DNA from: Clostridia bacterium | Lineage (GTDB): Bacteria; Bacillota; Clostridia; UBA1381 | DNA: 6,259 bases | Assembly (NCBI GenBank): GCA_017521775.1 | Contig: JAFXBO010000135.1 | Coordinates: 1-6,259 of the forward strand | Direction: 5' to 3' | Shown here: one piece after another, positions 6,018 through 6,259 of the stretch | How the letters are laid out: every line of letters begins with the position of its first letter | How positions within the stretch are numbered: the stretch's first letter is position 1 | The notes under the pieces: model-generated | What the model saw: only the letters and a program-made list of their open reading frames with translations | What the model was told of the DNA's origin: nothing | Database searches by the model: none | Translations under genes and position numbers: made by a program

Positions 6018-6259
6018 AAACAAAAGAGATAGGTGATTTTGGGGAGAGTGTGGCTTGCGACTATTTAAAAAAGCTTGGTTATGTGATAGTTGACAGGAAT
6101 TTTCATTCAAGGTATGGTGAAATTGATATCATTGTTCTTGATGAGCATTGCACAGTTTTTGTCGAGGTCAAAACAAGAAAGAATGCTCTTTATGGAAATG
6201 CAAGTGAGTTTGTTGATTATCGAAATAGACAGAAATTAATCTTATGTGCAAAGTATTAT
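6014..6259 (+). CDS. yraN: YraN/UPF0102 family protein, 3' end outside window
   Basis: The first 82 codons are present; the family is usually about 110-125 residues, so roughly a third is missing. The opening GDFGESVACDYLKKLGYVIVDRNF is the characteristic YraN start. It is followed by YGEIDIIVLDE (Glu36, Asp38) and VFVEVKTRKN (Glu51, Lys53), the core of a predicted PD-(D/E)XK nuclease-like fold. The family's biological function is not firmly established; a role in nucleic-acid processing is predicted from the fold and from its frequent position beside rnhB. The ATG overlaps the rnhB stop in an ATGA arrangement, with AGGAGAG at 6002-6008 inside the end of rnhB, so translation is probably coupled. 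No disruption is seen in the visible part. Confidence 0.94.
   Translation, partial: MKTKEIGDFGESVACDYLKKLGYVIVDRNFHSRYGEIDIIVLDEHCTVFVEVKTRKNALYGNASEFVDYRNRQKLILCAKYY

Overview
The window is an AT-rich stretch of ordinary bacterial chromosome. The gene families, gene order and ribosome-binding sites point to a low-GC Firmicute of the class Clostridia, and the protein flavour resembles Lachnospiraceae or Eubacterium-like bacteria. That placement is inferred from protein style and from the DUF4364-type gene; nothing in the window fixes the species. Coding density is high, and there is no sign of mobile DNA, CRISPR, tRNA or rRNA.

Left part (1-4655, plus strand): the 3' portion of folC (folate polyglutamylation) is followed by a strong sigma-A-type promoter at 1042-1070. 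This promoter drives a 464-residue TPR-containing protein of unknown function, then rsgA (30S subunit maturation GTPase), rpe (ribulose-phosphate 3-epimerase) and thiN (thiamine pyrophosphokinase). The rsgA-rpe-thiN trio is a well-known Firmicute cluster, usually preceded by the prpC/prkC Ser/Thr phosphatase and kinase pair. Here the unknown TPR gene sits in that place. The four genes are 19 bp apart or closer, so they look like one operon ending at the hairpin 4656-4688.

Middle (4656-5372): a perfect 15-bp-stem terminator fills the gap between thiN and a convergent minus-strand gene. That gene encodes a winged-helix protein resembling the clostridial DUF4364 family. It is transcribed away from rnhB. 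The gap of about 100 bp between the two starts contains a 13-bp perfect inverted repeat, and each arm carries an extended -10 element, one facing each way. This symmetric divergent promoter is the most unusual structure in the window.

Right part (5373-6259, plus strand): rnhB (ribonuclease HII) overlaps by 4 bp the start of a yraN (UPF0102) gene, which runs off the right edge.

Overall this is housekeeping DNA. The two entries of real novelty value are the unrecognised TPR protein and the DUF4364-type regulator with its palindromic divergent promoter. I found no evidence for a defence system or another elaborate undescribed system.
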